A stretch of 64,000 nt of DNA from IMG/VR virus record IMGVR_UViG_3300023192_002962, positions 22,117 to 86,116 of that record. The stretch is one strand, 5' to 3'. Positions 17,690 through 26,709 of the stretch are shown piece after piece. The notes beneath the pieces were generated by a model. The model saw only the letters and a program-made list of their open reading frames with translations. It was not told the DNA's origin and did not search any database. Both the position numbers and the translations under genes were made by a program. The DNA comes from a virus. Position 1 is the stretch's first letter. The number at the start of each line of letters is the position of its first letter.

Positions 17690-20600
17690 AATAAATGATA
17701 TAGAACAAGAACCAATATTTTCTCCTACCTATAAAGATCCGGAGAGAAGGGCATTAAGCTTAGGTATTCTTTTATCTCTTCCTACATTATTAGGAATAGT
17801 ACAAAGTAGAGCTAAATTAATAAAAGGTGGTGTCTTTCAGAGTATAGCGAAGGCCAAGAGTGTACTACTTAAACGGATTGAGGCACTAGCTAATACTCGG
17901 CAAGCCGCTCTTGGTGAAATTGGTTCCTCAATCTCAGAACAACTTAAGGCAAATACTGATTTAATAAATAATCTTATTAGTGATCATAGTGCTGCAGAAT
18001 TACATTTTGGAATTGCGGGTGGTCGTCCTTATAAAGTTACTGGACCGGGTAGCTTGTTACAACAGGAGCTATTCACAGGATCAGCCACCTGGGACACTGC
18101 GCAGCATAATCTATTAATAAAATCGAAGGACGTAGCTCATGCTAAGTATAAAACTGCGCTAAGTGATTGGTGGTTTGGTAATATGCAATTTACAGATAAA
18201 AGAGGAGCTTATGGGCAGGTCCGGGACAGTATCCTCTCTTTTCAGGGAAACTATCTGAAGCATACTCCTCGTAAATTGGAGGAGTATCTTGTAAATGTTC
18301 ACGATGTTGTGCATAGAATATTATTACCGAGATGGCAGAATGGGTATGCTCCAGGAACATCGTATGATATAAATTTAAAAGGCGCATTAATTGAAAAAGA
18401 TATTCCTATACATAAAGATTTAGTACAGGCAGCTAATGACTTGGCTGAAGCCCGAAGAAAGCTTGCTGACTTTCATGGCAATTATCAATGGTCAGGAGAA
18501 CAAGTACATAAAAGATTAATAGAACTTGCTGCACAAGAAACTAAATCCCAAATAGGTGAGGGTTCTGGTTTTGGACCTTGGAGTAAACCTTCGAGATTTT
18601 CTGCATTCGATAAGGGCGCATTAAATCCTGAGTTTATGTCTATGTTAAAAAATGATGAGTCGTATCGTCTAAATTTTTATAAAAACTTAGAAGCTCTTTA
18701 TAATAGAGTAAAAGGGAATACAATAAATCTTCCTCCTTGGGCAACAGGGGTTTCTAGTGAAAATCCATTTATTTTAAGTGATACGATGACTGCGGAATCT
18801 ACTGACTTTAGAAATAAGTTATTCCCAGGTAGAGAAAATTATAGTTTTACAAATGCCTCGGTAACAGAATTAACAGAAAAATTAGAAAGCAGAAATACTG
18901 GTTTAACTAAAGAACAAATGAAACATGTTTTGAGTCCGGAGAGATGGGGAGCTTATCATGACTTTCATAAAAAATCATTCGAGAGCATTGATCCTGTTTT
19001 TGCTGAACAGGTCCATGGACAACGAGGAAAAGCCCAACATCTAATAGCAGTAAGAGATTCTTTTCAAGCAGAAGTTAATAAGATAAAACGGAATGTAGTT
19101 GACCTGCTCAGTATGGAAAGAACATCAGGGAATCCAGCATACACTGCCCATATAGAGGCTTTAGCAGAGGCAGCAGGTATGGAGAGAAATCAGTATATTA
19201 CTTTTATAGAGGGGTTAAAAATAAAAGCTGAAATTGGAGCTGATCTTAGCGGAAGAATGCCCTTTAAACATGCTAAGATTATAATCATCAGACCAGGACA
19301 TACACCCATTCCATTAAACATTCCATTATCAGAATATGGAGCTTTTTTACCAAAAGCAAATTCTAAAATAAACACTTCTCCTTTGTTTTTAGATGCATTT
19401 GTACAGCCTACCATACAAAATCTTACATCTATAGATGTAGCTATGATGAAAAAAATGCAAGTTAATGTTTCACATTATTTCAGAGATCTAGTACAGTCAG
19501 GGTATCAAAGTTCTGAAAAGGTACAGGGTCTTCATAAAAGTTATTGGGGATCATTTACGTCACTAGTACATACTGAAGTTGCTGGAATTAATCAGAACTT
19601 TTTTAGACGACAGAAAGTAGTTTCTTCAACTCTGGATATCCTAAGAGGTGCAGTAAAAGAAAGTGGAGTAGGATCAAGAAGATGGTACGCTAAGTTTACT
19701 GCAGGCTGGGAAGCATTACAAGAGATACAAAATATAAGTAAGAGACAATCCACAATTTTAGGTTTAGATTTTGAATTCAATGCTTCTAAAACCTTAGGCT
19801 TTGATGCAATTCAAGGACTAGTGGCAAAGGAAACTACTCGTCCTTATCAGGCTGCTTATCAAATAACTAGAGGGTCTAAAAAACAATTATTTAATCATTG
19901 GATTAGACCAGATAACTGGGATAATATACGGAATAATGTAAAACGATTTATGATTCAACAAGAAGGTATGGGGGGAATGATTGAGTATTCTAAATTAGAG
20001 GCTATAATGCAAGGAGCACAGGATCCTCTTTCTAAAGGAGAGGCAGTTGTAGATTTTAGTATTGGATTTGATGAGCAGGAGAAAAATTGGAGATTTTTTA
20101 CCGATGAACAAAAAATAGATAAATCTATATTTAAAAAAGGATCTATTCAATCTGTTAGAGTTCATACGGAAGCCGGTTCTTTTGTTGAAATAGCTAGAGA
20201 AATATTTAGATCACCTGATGGAGGTATCAAGTTTTTAACTCATGGAGGAGAAGAGGCAGATCTTATCTTATGGAATAAAAGAATAACTGGTATATTAGAA
20301 GAAATTAAACGAGGAAGAGACTTTGGCATAAGTGAGGGTGAGATAGGGTTGCTAAAAAGATTACATAAGGAAACCTCATTAACTAGTTTGTTAGCAAGAG
20401 GAGCATCTTTTGATACCCACTCAATGGCAATGGTTGTTTTAGCAGAGGAGGCAGGCAGCACTAAGTTTGGATTAACTGATATTTTTCATAAGCTTCTTAC
20501 CTTATCTGTAGATACTAAATTAGTTACTAGAGATGACGTAAGTAATGCTTTGAAAGCAATTGGAGGAGAAATAAAAGAGGGAAAATTGACAAAAGCAGGT

Positions 20601-23600
20601 AAAGCTGCATTAAAGGAATTTCCATTAACCGTACGTAATTCAATAAAACAACATATTCAAGCAAGTCCTCATGTTGTAAAAGAGCTATTATCTATGGGAT
20701 TAGCAGGGCATCATAATCCGGCCTTTGATAATATGATTACAGATTTCAATTCTCTACTGTCAGTACAGCATTATCAAAGAACAAAAATTTACAATCCAGA
20801 ACTGTTTACTCGATGGGTACAAGCATATGAGGTTGCTAAACGAATAACAACCGGAAGATCGTTATCTTCGTTCCAGGCTATAGACGTAGTCAGACAACAT
20901 GAAATGTTTGATCCTGATAGAATAAAAAGAGAGGGTGAATTTAAATTATCTTTATTTGGTGGAACTCCTGCATCAGCCGCACAAGCTCATGGCTATTTAA
21001 CTGGACCAGAAACCTATTTGCCTTTTGGAAGATTAGCTAATTTACAGAAGCAGACTCAACAAGTTATGAGTGGAAGATTACTTCCTACTTTAGATTATAC
21101 GGCAAGTAAAGATGTTATGATTGAAACAGCTAAACCTATTTTAGGCCATAGACTGTTAAGTACATCTCAACAATTTTATGCTGAGGAAGATGCAAGGCTG
21201 GGAGTGTCTGCTAATAGATTTGGACTACAAGTAGCGCCCTCAGACCGAGGTGCACCTGGTCTTACTACTAGACGTACTTTATCCGTACTCTATTTATTAG
21301 GAGATAATAGAATTGTAGGAGAGGACTCTGGGCTTTGGGCTAGCAAAGAAGCTATGAAAAATGCTATTAATTTTCCTAGAAGCGCTTTTGAGGCAGTAAA
21401 GGTAGATATTCCAACAGGATTGCTTAGTAGTACAAATTTAGATAAAATGAATATGTCTCTTTATGATTTTATGCAGTCAATAGGTATTAGCGAAAGAGTT
21501 ATAGAAATAACAAAGCGTAAAATAGGAGAAGATATGTCGCTTAGGGCCTTTATAGAGGCCCATAGTCAGCAAGGTGGAGTTGCAAAAGAGCTATATAGTT
21601 CTGAAGAAGCTATAATTAGGGAAGCTACTGAACATTTTAATAAAACAGGAAAGGACTACATAAGACCTGGAGATCATATAGCGATAGGAAAAGGTCCAGT
21701 AAATTTACAAGTAGAACAGACCGGTCAAAGATTAACTACTATTACTAGAAGTCCTATTAGTAATCCATTTAATTCAGATGCTCTTATAAAATCTATCACT
21801 TATGATACTGAAAAAAATCAATTTATATTTAATCTTCTAGGAATAAGTAGACCTAGTATTTCTAAGTGGACATTTCAATTAAAGACAGCAAAGCCAATGC
21901 TAGTTGGGGTTGCTAACAATACTTTAGTAGGAAAAGGAATTGATTTAATAGTTGCAATGAAAAAACCGGATGCTGCTCAGACGTTAAACATTCAAATACG
22001 TAGAGTATTACAGCATATGTACAGAGAACGACTACCAATAGAGGTACAAGTAAAGAGAATGAAAGAAGTTCTGATGAAATCATTTAATTTGGATTCTGCA
22101 GAGCTAGATGCTATGTTTACTATTCGCAAAAGTCCTATTTTGGATGCTAGTCAACGAGAATTATATAAGAGTTCGTTTTTAGCTACTGTTGAATTGAAAG
22201 ATCCAACTGTTGCAAAGTTAGATAGTACTAATATTTATCCTAAAGTAGCTGCTCTATTAAAAGAGCAAGGTTTAACTATTAGAAGTATGCAAAAGATTTT
22301 TGTTGAGCAACATGCCGATGTCTTACAAGAAATATTCACTGATCTTAAACTTCCTGAAATTAAATCAGAACTTAGTAGTTTATATAGAAAAGCTATAAAT
22401 TTACATAAAGAAAGCTTAAATAAATGGATAAAATCTAATCAACATATGAATATTGCAGGTCACGAGGGGTTTCATAGATTTATAGCTGCATCAAAAATGA
22501 GAGAAATATTAGGGAAGGGCTTGGCTTTTCACGACATGGCACTACTACCAAACAGAAGTGCTATGTTAGATGTATTAAATAAAAATAAGCAGCTAGGGCA
22601 AAGGCAAATACTTAAAGATGTTTTTACAAAAATAACAGAGCATGAAGTTGTAAATGAAATGTTCTTTGCTAATGCAGCATTTTTAGTTGTTGATGAAGGA
22701 GTTTTACTGGAAGATTTATCTGATGTATCTAAATATAAAGGTACACTTAAGAATTTTTACGATACCCCTACGCAGAAATCAGGAAGTTTTTCTTTATGGG
22801 AGATGTTAGTACGGATGGAGGCAGTTAAGGGCTCTAAGTTTGCTAATAAGTATATGATTCCTGAAATGATATCCTCCATGGGTTGGTATAATACTAATAT
22901 CAGTTCATCATTAAGTGTTCATAGTAAGTTTCTAGATATGTTAAAGGAGGGGTACAATGCTCCTTCTACTATAACTAGTGATCAGATTTATACCCCAGGA
23001 ATGGCGGCCTTAGGACACGATATATCTATTTATAGATCTTCTATGCTAGGTGTATCGGAATTAGATGAATTAGTTAAAGAAGGTCTTTTTATTAAAAAAG
23101 ATATAGAAGTTTTATTAAGTGATTCTAAACTAATGCTTATTTTGAAGCAACAGTTAGGTGAGGCTTTTGTGGATAGTCATGAGTTTCAGACAAGAAGAGA
23201 ATCATATATATCAGCGTTACGAGATCGTATTCAACGAGGTACAGGAAAGGGTTTTCTTTCTGGGGAAAACTTAGGTAAGATGAATATATTTAAAACAGAT
23301 AAAGGTGTCAATTATATTAAATTTGGTCTTCCTGATATAATGGCTGCTATTGAAAAAAGTGAATCTATCAGCCCTGAATTAAAAACACGCTTAAGAAAAA
23401 CAGATTTATTTAGAAATGAGAAAAGTGTATTCTTTTCAAAACTAAGAGTTGCTCTGGAAGGAGTAGAAAGTAATCAAATGGAACGCTCTATGTTAGCCAA
23501 AATAGATTGGCTTAATGTTGACAAAGGATTTCCTAATACTGCATTAGAAGATACATTAGCGAAACTAGAAGTTGCACTATCTGATCATGATAATCCTAAG

Positions 23601-26501
23601 AAACTTAGAGATCTTTTAGTTAATTTAGGAGAGCTTAAGGCGAGCTCAGCTTCAAAGCTGAAGGACAAGAACCTATGGGAACTTGCTAATAACTATAAAC
23701 AAAGAGTAGTTTCTGGCCGAGAAGGACGACTAGCAGAAGTAATGTTTCCTCATTTAAAACATGAGTTTCCATTACCAGTAGGAGATCAGTATCTAATTAC
23801 AGATGAAAGTGCTGCAAAATTAAAAGTAGCTAGTGCTATAGAAAGTTATCAAACACAAATAGATAAAATTGTAAAAGATCTTGAGCAAGAAGGAAGATCT
23901 CTTAAATCCTATGAAATTAATGATAGGCTTTCTGAAATACAATCTTCCCACGAAGCATTTATGAGGAAGTTAGCTACAGGCCATATTAGTGCATTGAAAG
24001 GATTATCAAGTGCATCCTGGAAAAGTCAAAGAGCTTATGCTCCAATTATGTATGCCAAAGCAGTGGATGTTGGTATTTTATTAGAGCAAGGACTAGGTGG
24101 ACTATTAGCTGACATCAAAGATAAAAACATAAAAGGAATGGATATAAACTTCTTTGATAAGAAGATTGCATCCCCTAGCAATCCTATAATGGAAGCTATT
24201 AGAAGTAATAAATTTAGAACACTCATTAAAGAAGCTCTTCTTTATCAGGGTAGTGATCCAACAACCGGTGAAGCTATTCTCAGCCTGGTAGGGGAAGAAG
24301 AAGCTAGAAATATACAAAGATTGTCTTCTGAAATATTCAAACACTCTAAGGACAGCGTTACCTGGGGTGAATATTTAGGAAATATTTTAGGAATAGAACA
24401 TAAACTAGGACTGAGTAATAAACTTTTGAATAATTTATCATTATATAAGGAGATAGGTACAACAGGTTATAAGCATTACTTTGCTAAAGGTTTTGGTATA
24501 GGCGAAGGCATTATGTCCCATAGTATGTTTGCATCCTTTCTTGAAAAAGGAAATCCAGGAGCTTTATCCATGGTACGGAAACCAGACTTGTTTAGAAGTG
24601 TACTAGCGGGTAAGTCTCCTATTAGAGAGATGTTTGCACGAGCTCCTTTATTTGAGAACTGGTTTGGTGCACGGTTACGTAATGTTTACTTAATGCCTGA
24701 TAAAATTTTTGAGCAGATGCACCTTGATCCTAGAGATACTAAACGAATGGTGGCTGTGAGTGCACTGGATATCTTTCTACACGGTGGTGACTTTGATGGG
24801 GACTTGGCTAATTTTATGATAAATAACTCTAGTATGTATCGTAGAGAGTATTTTGGAAAAGATGCAGCATGGACCGGAGAAGTTAATGATGTGCAAAGAG
24901 TTAAGCAATGGTTGAATTTTAGAGTGCAACAAGCCGGTAGGGGTGCTCTTACAATCCAGGGACAGGACTATATTGGAATAGAAGAAACAGCAGATGGAAG
25001 ACTACTTGTTCGGCACGATTCTAAGGAAAAGTTTGATTTTACTAAAAAAATGGAATTTTTAACCGAACAGATGGATGATCCTATGAAAAACATGTCTCAT
25101 GCTGAAAAAAATAGAGTGTATATGGTACAACAAGTACTAACACCTGTCTTTGGACAAAAAGCAAAAATGTTTCATCATTCTTTTCTTCCTACAGGTGGGA
25201 TTGATCCTGCAATGAAAAACGAAGTAGTGCAACGTATACAGGAAACTATACGGAAACATTATAAAGATCCTAAAATTTTGCAGGATTTGTTAACTGAATT
25301 AGGACATTTACAAGATATAAAACCGTTGTCTCATGCTGAGTTAAAACTACAAGCTTCAAGGTACTTGGATAGTATAACTAATGCATGGGAAAGACTCCAA
25401 CGAGAATCAACAATACCTTTATATGAACAAGTTATAACACAAGATGGAACTAAGCAAAACCCTAAAATTTCAACTACAGTAAGACCAGGTACTATGAAGA
25501 AATCACGATTTGCTATGTTCTTTGATTGGCACAATAAGGCCATGATCCACGGTGTCCCAATAGAGAAAGCGAAAGCAGGACAACTTAATGATTGGTATAA
25601 TATGACTGTTCAGTTTTCAAAGTTAATGTCTGGAGACAATCTTAGAGATACTAAGAATATTCATAGGTATTTCTGGGACACAAGTCCATTTACAGAGCTT
25701 AATCTGAGCACATGGTTTGTTAATCCAGGAGCGGATCATGGTATTCCGGAACATAAAGTATTGGAGATACAAGGCTTAGCGTTTATGGAAACACAAGAGA
25801 CGTTTGAAGATATAATGAGACTTAAGCAAGCGGAGCGAGCTGTGTCTAAATCTTCTCTTCTCGGAGGACTTAAGTCCGCAGCATACTGGACGCTTTCAAA
25901 AAATCCTAGAAATGCAATATATGGAGCTCAGGTTGATCTATTAAGTGAGCAGAAAAATTGGATACACAGCGGACTGACTTCTTTGCTTGGAGTTGAACGA
26001 GCTGGTATGATTACAGATGCAGAAAGTGCGGCGTTTTTTACTATGCGATCATTTGAAGAAAGAATGGCCGGAAATAGGGCCGGTACAGAATCAATGATTA
26101 ATTGGTTAAAACAGTATATGTCAGAAGGAAAAATAAATAAATGGGGAAAGAGAGCATCCGTAGGAGTTCTGGCAGCGATCTTATTTGATCCAAATGCAAA
26201 TTCTTTATTGCTTCCTGATTTAGAAGTTAATGGGGAAAAATATGACATACCTTCATTTAGGGAGCTAAGTAAATCTTACAGGAATAGACTCATGAAGATC
26301 AGAAGTACCTCCCCTCCTGTAATAGATAAACTTCTTAGAACATTTGGTTTACCGAATAGTGTTGGTGCTCGAGCTGTGCACGGACCCCCTTTACCTCCTA
26401 GACCTAATAGGGTCTCGTACTCTTATAGAGAACGTAGAGATAAAATATTAGGTATTAAAGAATATGCCAGAAAAGTTAATGGTATAATGTTAGGACAATA
26501 A
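17682..26501 (+). CDS. Giant virion-type protein with DnaQ-like exonuclease and RNA-polymerase-like GGDFDGD motif
   Basis: 2939 residues, mostly alpha-helical, no signal peptide. Two enzymatic signatures are visible. (1) DEDD exonuclease-like: LGLDFEFNA with D696/E698; AGHHNPAFDN with D1016; AAQAHGYLTGPETY with H1103, where the usual final Asp is Gly. (2) RNA polymerase-like: SALDIFLHGGDFDGDLANFM with D2370, D2372 and D2374, preceded 50 residues earlier by ARAP (R2320), recalling the 'R.P ... GGDlDGD' order of RdRP/YonO/beta-prime barrels. A possible first barrel lies near 1380-1425 (FNLLGISRPSIS, lysines 1401, 1404 and 1418 in GKGIDLIV). Position next to the tape-measure candidate suggests packaging in the virion. 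Alternative: a pure structural protein with chance motifs; the polymerase motif makes that less likely. Confidence 0.75.
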   Translation: MARINDIEQEPIFSPTYKDPERRALSLGILLSLPTLLGIVQSRAKLIKGGVFQSIAKAKSVLLKRIEALANTRQAALGEIGSSISEQLKANTDLINNLISDHSAAELHFGIAGGRPYKVTGPGSLLQQELFTGSATWDTAQHNLLIKSKDVAHAKYKTALSDWWFGNMQFTDKRGAYGQVRDSILSFQGNYLKHTPRKLEEYLVNVHDVVHRILLPRWQNGYAPGTSYDINLKGALIEKDIPIHKDLVQAANDLAEARRKLADFHGNYQWSGEQVHKRLIELAAQETKSQIGEGSGFGPWSKPSRFSAFDKGALNPEFMSMLKNDESYRLNFYKNLEALYNRVKGNTINLPPWATGVSSENPFILSDTMTAESTDFRNKLFPGRENYSFTNASVTELTEKLESRNTGLTKEQMKHVLSPERWGAYHDFHKKSFESIDPVFAEQVHGQRGKAQHLIAVRDSFQAEVNKIKRNVVDLLSMERTSGNPAYTAHIEALAEAAGMERNQYITFIEGLKIKAEIGADLSGRMPFKHAKIIIIRPGHTPIPLNIPLSEYGAFLPKANSKINTSPLFLDAFVQPTIQNLTSIDVAMMKKMQVNVSHYFRDLVQSGYQSSEKVQGLHKSYWGSFTSLVHTEVAGINQNFFRRQKVVSSTLDILRGAVKESGVGSRRWYAKFTAGWEALQEIQNISKRQSTILGLDFEFNASKTLGFDAIQGLVAKETTRPYQAAYQITRGSKKQLFNHWIRPDNWDNIRNNVKRFMIQQEGMGGMIEYSKLEAIMQGAQDPLSKGEAVVDFSIGFDEQEKNWRFFTDEQKIDKSIFKKGSIQSVRVHTEAGSFVEIAREIFRSPDGGIKFLTHGGEEADLILWNKRITGILEEIKRGRDFGISEGEIGLLKRLHKETSLTSLLARGASFDTHSMAMVVLAEEAGSTKFGLTDIFHKLLTLSVDTKLVTRDDVSNALKAIGGEIKEGKLTKAGKAALKEFPLTVRNSIKQHIQASPHVVKELLSMGLAGHHNPAFDNMITDFNSLLSVQHYQRTKIYNPELFTRWVQAYEVAKRITTGRSLSSFQAIDVVRQHEMFDPDRIKREGEFKLSLFGGTPASAAQAHGYLTGPETYLPFGRLANLQKQTQQVMSGRLLPTLDYTASKDVMIETAKPILGHRLLSTSQQFYAEEDARLGVSANRFGLQVAPSDRGAPGLTTRRTLSVLYLLGDNRIVGEDSGLWASKEAMKNAINFPRSAFEAVKVDIPTGLLSSTNLDKMNMSLYDFMQSIGISERVIEITKRKIGEDMSLRAFIEAHSQQGGVAKELYSSEEAIIREATEHFNKTGKDYIRPGDHIAIGKGPVNLQVEQTGQRLTTITRSPISNPFNSDALIKSITYDTEKNQFIFNLLGISRPSISKWTFQLKTAKPMLVGVANNTLVGKGIDLIVAMKKPDAAQTLNIQIRRVLQHMYRERLPIEVQVKRMKEVLMKSFNLDSAELDAMFTIRKSPILDASQRELYKSSFLATVELKDPTVAKLDSTNIYPKVAALLKEQGLTIRSMQKIFVEQHADVLQEIFTDLKLPEIKSELSSLYRKAINLHKESLNKWIKSNQHMNIAGHEGFHRFIAASKMREILGKGLAFHDMALLPNRSAMLDVLNKNKQLGQRQILKDVFTKITEHEVVNEMFFANAAFLVVDEGVLLEDLSDVSKYKGTLKNFYDTPTQKSGSFSLWEMLVRMEAVKGSKFANKYMIPEMISSMGWYNTNISSSLSVHSKFLDMLKEGYNAPSTITSDQIYTPGMAALGHDISIYRSSMLGVSELDELVKEGLFIKKDIEVLLSDSKLMLILKQQLGEAFVDSHEFQTRRESYISALRDRIQRGTGKGFLSGENLGKMNIFKTDKGVNYIKFGLPDIMAAIEKSESISPELKTRLRKTDLFRNEKSVFFSKLRVALEGVESNQMERSMLAKIDWLNVDKGFPNTALEDTLAKLEVALSDHDNPKKLRDLLVNLGELKASSASKLKDKNLWELANNYKQRVVSGREGRLAEVMFPHLKHEFPLPVGDQYLITDESAAKLKVASAIESYQTQIDKIVKDLEQEGRSLKSYEINDRLSEIQSSHEAFMRKLATGHISALKGLSSASWKSQRAYAPIMYAKAVDVGILLEQGLGGLLADIKDKNIKGMDINFFDKKIASPSNPIMEAIRSNKFRTLIKEALLYQGSDPTTGEAILSLVGEEEARNIQRLSSEIFKHSKDSVTWGEYLGNILGIEHKLGLSNKLLNNLSLYKEIGTTGYKHYFAKGFGIGEGIMSHSMFASFLEKGNPGALSMVRKPDLFRSVLAGKSPIREMFARAPLFENWFGARLRNVYLMPDKIFEQMHLDPRDTKRMVAVSALDIFLHGGDFDGDLANFMINNSSMYRREYFGKDAAWTGEVNDVQRVKQWLNFRVQQAGRGALTIQGQDYIGIEETADGRLLVRHDSKEKFDFTKKMEFLTEQMDDPMKNMSHAEKNRVYMVQQVLTPVFGQKAKMFHHSFLPTGGIDPAMKNEVVQRIQETIRKHYKDPKILQDLLTELGHLQDIKPLSHAELKLQASRYLDSITNAWERLQRESTIPLYEQVITQDGTKQNPKISTTVRPGTMKKSRFAMFFDWHNKAMIHGVPIEKAKAGQLNDWYNMTVQFSKLMSGDNLRDTKNIHRYFWDTSPFTELNLSTWFVNPGADHGIPEHKVLEIQGLAFMETQETFEDIMRLKQAERAVSKSSLLGGLKSAAYWTLSKNPRNAIYGAQVDLLSEQKNWIHSGLTSLLGVERAGMITDAESAAFFTMRSFEERMAGNRAGTESMINWLKQYMSEGKINKWGKRASVGVLAAILFDPNANSLLLPDLEVNGEKYDIPSFRELSKSYRNRLMKIRSTSPPVIDKLLRTFGLPNSVGARAVHGPPLPPRPNRVSYSYRERRDKILGIKEYARKVNGIMLGQ
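24783..24803 (+). other. GGDFDGD catalytic-type motif (RNA polymerase two-barrel family)
   Basis: Codons here read Gly-Gly-Asp-Phe-Asp-Gly-Asp. Three acidic residues in D-x-D-G-D hold the catalytic metal in beta-prime-like double-psi barrels; eukaryotic RdRP and phage YonO-like enzymes share it, often after Gly-Gly. Flanking residues (DIFLH before, LANFMI after) are hydrophobic strands, as the fold needs. Confidence 0.65.
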
Positions 26502-26502
26502 T

Positions 26503-26709
26503 ATGAGACGAGTAGTTGAAATAACTCTGCCTACTATTCCCTACGATAAGGATATTTCTGATATAGTAGGTTATCTCCGAATGGTGCTGTCTGAATTAAC
26601 AAAAACATCTGTAGAAATCCAAATAAATGATATAGATTTTACAAACAAAATTGGTGTTTTTAATAATAATCGACGTCGTTCATTCCCTAATAGACAAAAT
26701 AATATATAA
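26503..26709 (+). CDS. Small hypothetical protein between the giant genes
   Basis: 68 residues, basic toward the C-terminus (NNNRRRSFPNRQNN). The ATG is one base after the preceding TAA and its own TAA overlaps the next ATG, so it is embedded in a coupled run of genes. The pattern 'RVVEITLPTIPYD...IVGYLRMVLSELTKTSVEI' could be a small alpha/beta fold. I do not recognise it. Confidence 0.65.
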   Translation: MRRVVEITLPTIPYDKDISDIVGYLRMVLSELTKTSVEIQINDIDFTNKIGVFNNNRRRSFPNRQNNI

